DNA of 7,217 nt. Origin: an uncultured Oscillospiraceae bacterium (lineage in GTDB: Bacteria; Bacillota; Clostridia; Oscillospirales; Oscillospiraceae). The notes under the pieces were generated by a model, which saw only the letters and a program-made list of their open reading frames with translations, was not told where the DNA came from and did not search any database. The position numbers and the translations under genes are program-made. The stretch is from assembly GCA_934636045.1 (NCBI GenBank), contig CAKTZP010000111.1, forward strand, positions 1 to 7,217, in the 5' to 3' direction. Every line of letters begins with the position of its first letter. The stretch's first letter is position 1. Positions 4,925 through 7,217 of the stretch are shown piece after piece.

Positions 4925-6856
4925 ATGAAAAAAATTGCGATGCGCGCGGCGGCGCTGCTGTGCTGCCTGTGTCTGCTGCTGGGCGGCGCCTCGGCGGCCA
5001 AGCTGCCCACGGACGGCTATGAATTCCCAGAAAACTGGAGCCGCGAGGCACTGATCTTTGCCGTTGAGAACGGCATTCTCGCCGGCGACGAGAACCACGA
5101 TCTCAAGGCCGAGAGCAACATCACCCGCGCCGAAATGGCGGCGGTGCTGGTGCGTCTGCTCGGCGCGACGGAGCAGGGCGACCTGAGCGCCTATACCGAC
5201 GTGCAGAAGACCGACTGGTTCTATACCGAGCTGGCCGCAGCCGTCGGCGCGGGCGTGTTCAACGGCACGTCCGACACGACCATGGCGCCCAATGCGCCCA
5301 TCACCCGCGAGCAGGCGGCCGTCGTGCTGTGCCGCGCCTTCGGCGTGGTCTCGGCCGACCGCGAGAGCTACAAAAGCTTTGCCGACGGCAAAAAGGTCTC
5401 CGGCTATGCCCGCGACGCCGTCAGCGCCATGAAGGAATCCAAGCTCGTCAACGGCTACTCCGACGGCACGTTCCTTCCCGGCAATCCCATCACCCGCGCG
5501 GAGGTCGCGCAGCTGCTGTATAATCTGTTTGACTGCATCGCCGACACGCCCGAGGAGATCCCGGCCTCCGGCTGGGTGCTTTACCGCGGCAAGGACGCCC
5601 TGCCCAAGAACATCGCCATCGACGGCACGCTCGTCCTCGGGCAGGCCATGCCGACCAAGATCGAAATTGAGGAATGGTCGGTCACCGGCACACTCGTCCT
5701 GCGCACTGCGACGAATACCGAGGCCGATCTGACCGGGCTGACCGCCGGAAGGCTGGTCTGCGCGCCGCGCAGCGGTGTTGTTTCCAGCGGTGTCTCCGCC
5801 GTCTGCCTCTGGGGCGGCGGCGTGAGCTACACGGGCGTGGCCTCTGAGCTCATCGTTATGGGCGGCAGCCACACAGCCAGCGGCGGCTATCCCACGCTCG
5901 ATCTCCGCGGCGGCACCCTCAAGCTTGCCGGCAGCAGCGAGAAGGTCACGATGGATCCCAACACCACGCTGGACATGACCGGCGGCGCCAAGGAGATCAC
6001 CATGCAGGCCGGGGCGAGGCTCACCCTCGGCGGCAACGTGGACACCCTCACCATCGCCGGACAAAACTGTACCGTCGACGGCGCGGGCCATGCGGGCTCG
6101 GTCATCGTCGGCTACGGCGGCCTGAAGCTGAACATCGGTTATGACAAATATGACGACAGCTGGTATCAGAAATACCAGAAGGATTATGAGAACGCGCTGA
6201 CCACCGTTAAGACCATGCGCGTGCCCTGCACCGTGCTGAAGGAGACCAAGCTCTACGCCAACCGCTATCTCTCCGACTATATCTGCACCCTCCCCGCGGG
6301 CAGCATCGTCTATAACGAATGGCATCCGGCCGGCAGCACCTTCTATGTTTCCCTTATGGACGGCACGACCGGCTGGGTCAACCGCTGGGACTGCGATATC
6401 CCGGACGACGCCGTGACCACCGACGGTGCGTTGGATTATTCCAAGGCGACCAAGGAGGGCTTCGTCGACCAGCGTGGCTATTCCAGCAAGACCGAGTACC
6501 TGCTCTGGGTCAGCCTCTACACGCAGAAGGTCATCGTCTTCCAGGGCGAGCAGGGCAACTGGGAGGTCATCAAGACCTTCCCGTGCTCCTCCGGCGAGAA
6601 CAACACCCCCACGCCCATCGGCGTGTTCGAGACCAGCCTGCACGAATGGCGCTGGAATTTTGACAACTATTATGTCTCCAACGTGACCATCTTCAACGGC
6701 GACCACGCGTTCCACTCCATCCTGTATAACTATGGCGGCGGCACGTTTGACGACCGCGTCGGCCAGCCGCTTTCCCATGGCTGCATCCGCATGCTCATCG
6801 ACGACTGCAAGTACATCTCCGACCTGCCGCTGCACACTACGGTCATCGTCTATTGA
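4925..6856 (+). CDS. SLH-anchored L,D-transpeptidase (YkuD) with beta-repeat and SH3-like domains
   Basis: This 643-residue exported protein has a signal peptide with cleavage predicted after ASA (residue 24). Three SLH domains follow at about 34-80, 90-140 and 150-202, each ending in the signature ITRAEMA, ITREQAA or ITRAEVA; SLH triplets normally bind secondary cell-wall polymer. Residues about 213-402 are short beta-strand repeats rich in Gly/Thr, resembling a parallel beta-helix. An SH3-like domain (431-490) ends GWVNRWD. The YkuD domain (about 523-643) carries H594, H597 and the catalytic motif SHGCIRM with C620. YkuD enzymes form 3-3 peptidoglycan cross-links or attach proteins to peptidoglycan, and the nucleophilic Cys and both motif residues are intact. 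The start follows AGGGAG by 6 nt. The gene shares a 32-nt, purine-rich gap with the M18 gene and is followed by a strong terminator, so the two are probably co-transcribed. Confidence 0.93.
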   Translation: MKKIAMRAAALLCCLCLLLGGASAAKLPTDGYEFPENWSREALIFAVENGILAGDENHDLKAESNITRAEMAAVLVRLLGATEQGDLSAYTDVQKTDWFYTELAAAVGAGVFNGTSDTTMAPNAPITREQAAVVLCRAFGVVSADRESYKSFADGKKVSGYARDAVSAMKESKLVNGYSDGTFLPGNPITRAEVAQLLYNLFDCIADTPEEIPASGWVLYRGKDALPKNIAIDGTLVLGQAMPTKIEIEEWSVTGTLVLRTATNTEADLTGLTAGRLVCAPRSGVVSSGVSAVCLWGGGVSYTGVASELIVMGGSHTASGGYPTLDLRGGTLKLAGSSEKVTMDPNTTLDMTGGAKEITMQAGARLTLGGNVDTLTIAGQNCTVDGAGHAGSVIVGYGGLKLNIGYDKYDDSWYQKYQKDYENALTTVKTMRVPCTVLKETKLYANRYLSDYICTLPAGSIVYNEWHPAGSTFYVSLMDGTTGWVNRWDCDIPDDAVTTDGALDYSKATKEGFVDQRGYSSKTEYLLWVSLYTQKVIVFQGEQGNWEVIKTFPCSSGENNTPTPIGVFETSLHEWRWNFDNYYVSNVTIFNGDHAFHSILYNYGGGTFDDRVGQPLSHGCIRMLIDDCKYISDLPLHTTVIVY

Positions 6857-6913
6857 TGCCTGACCGCTGCCAAGCAACAATCAGAACTCTTCTATCGGAA
6901 GCTTTCGTTTCAA

Positions 6914-6953
6914 CCGGAGTGGCGCTGCGTTAGCGGCGTCACTCCGGCTTTTA
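6914..6953 (+). terminator. Rho-independent terminator of the rightward unit
   Basis: CCGGAGTGGCGCTGC (6914-6928) pairs with GCGGCGTCACTCCGG (6933-6947) over 15 bp, two of them G-U wobbles, around a GTTA loop. CTTTTA follows. The hairpin begins 58 nt past the transpeptidase stop, and the short U-run still makes it a convincing terminator. Confidence 0.85.
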
Positions 6954-6999
6954 TCCGGATGCGCTCGGGACAAGAAAAGCAAATATCTGTTTTAGGGGC

Positions 7000-7032
7000 A
7001 AAAAATAACGCCCACATTTTCTGTGAGCGTTA
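7000..7032 (-). terminator. Rho-independent terminator of the right-edge gene
   Basis: On the minus strand TAACGCTCACA (7032-7022) pairs with TGTGGGCGTTA (7016-7006) around GAAAA, with one G-U wobble. Six U residues follow (7005-7000). It begins 17 nt after the stop of the right-edge gene and faces the plus-strand terminator at 6914-6953, so the two converging units are insulated from each other. Confidence 0.88.
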
Positions 7033-7049
7033 CTGTTGCAATATTGATT

Positions 7050-7217
7050 TCAGATACAAAATGCGGCATAGAGAGGAACGATTTTTTTGTTATCCTCAAA
7101 GCCGAAGTTTTTGGCAGAGAGCTTGATAGCATAAGCGGGCTTGTAGGTGTCCATATAGACCTTTAAGCTCTTGGCTCTGGTGTTGTCGGCAGACTTGACC
7201 TCAATGGGAATGAGCTG
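7050..7217 (-). CDS. C-terminal fragment of AAA-type ATP-binding protein with DUF4143 domain (partial)
   Basis: The minus-strand frame entering at 7217 is open for 55 codons to TGA (7050-7052). It begins QLIPIEVKSADNTRAKSLK and ends VPLYAAFCI. The PIEVKS...(A)KSLKVYMDTYKP...A pattern matches from memory the C-terminus of the common AAA ATPase/DUF4143 family, whose tail has a nuclease-like 'EVK' strand. The ATPase domain lies outside the window. The fragment is about 45% GC by hand count, with several AAA, TAT and TTA codons, against about 65% in a sampled stretch of the transpeptidase gene. This suggests acquisition from another source. Function in this family is poorly defined. The family call rests on a short segment. 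Confidence 0.75.
   Translation of the reverse strand, partial: QLIPIEVKSADNTRAKSLKVYMDTYKPAYAIKLSAKNFGFEDNKKIVPLYAAFCI

Noticed and set aside
4847..6880. A 677-codon open frame on the minus strand opposite the transpeptidase gene
   Set aside because: It mirrors the codon bias of the real plus-strand gene, its product is low-complexity (Ala/Gly/Val/Asp/Arg-rich) with no recognisable domain, and it lacks a ribosome binding site that fits. The plus-strand frame has clear SLH and YkuD motifs.

Overview
The window looks like chromosomal DNA of a GC-rich anaerobic Firmicute of the class Clostridia, most likely a gut Oscillospiraceae/Ruminococcaceae-type bacterium. The signs are strong AGGAGG-type ribosome binding sites on every gene, S-layer homology (SLH) domains, a YkuD L,D-transpeptidase, Gram-positive signal peptides, and a twin-hairpin repeat at the left edge of a kind common in these genomes. 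This assignment is inference; no marker gene is present.

Layout. Positions 1-154 hold a twin-hairpin intergenic repeat and a perfect 15-bp hairpin just past the end of the leftward operon. Positions 155-3413 (minus strand) are a tight three-gene operon. In transcription order it encodes an SPFH/Band-7 protein with three C-terminal zinc ribbons, a two-zinc-ribbon membrane-anchored protein, and a secreted, membrane-anchored TPM-domain protein. Gaps are 13-15 nt and the Shine-Dalgarno sites sit on or beside the preceding stop codons. Positions 3414-3623 are a divergent promoter region with one extended -10 promoter on each strand. Positions 3624-4892 (plus) encode an M18 zinc aminopeptidase with all expected metal and catalytic residues. 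Thirty-two nt further on, 4925-6856 (plus) encodes a 643-residue secreted protein: signal peptide, three SLH domains, a beta-repeat region, an SH3-like domain and a YkuD L,D-transpeptidase domain. A strong hairpin terminator follows at 6914-6947. Facing it is a minus-strand terminator (7000-7032) that closes a gene entering from the right edge; its last 55 codons (7050-7217) resemble the C-terminus of AAA-ATPase/DUF4143 proteins and are much more AT-rich (about 45% GC by hand count) than the rest.

How the genes work together. The leftward operon has the same three components as the ydjG-ydjH-ydjI genes that accompany pspA in Bacillus subtilis, where the SPFH protein and its partners help place the phage-shock protein PspA at the membrane. 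Here the SPFH gene comes first and no pspA is present in the window, so the operon is best read as a membrane/envelope-stress module that either works with a distant PspA or has another client. The rightward pair combines cytoplasmic peptide turnover with 3-3 peptidoglycan cross-linking by an enzyme tethered to the cell wall. Envelope maintenance is a plausible shared theme, but any functional link between the two divergent units is inference.

No wholly new system is evident. The most interesting items are the PspA-less SPFH/zinc-ribbon/TPM operon with its internally duplicated zinc ribbon, and the unusual architecture of the SLH transpeptidase.
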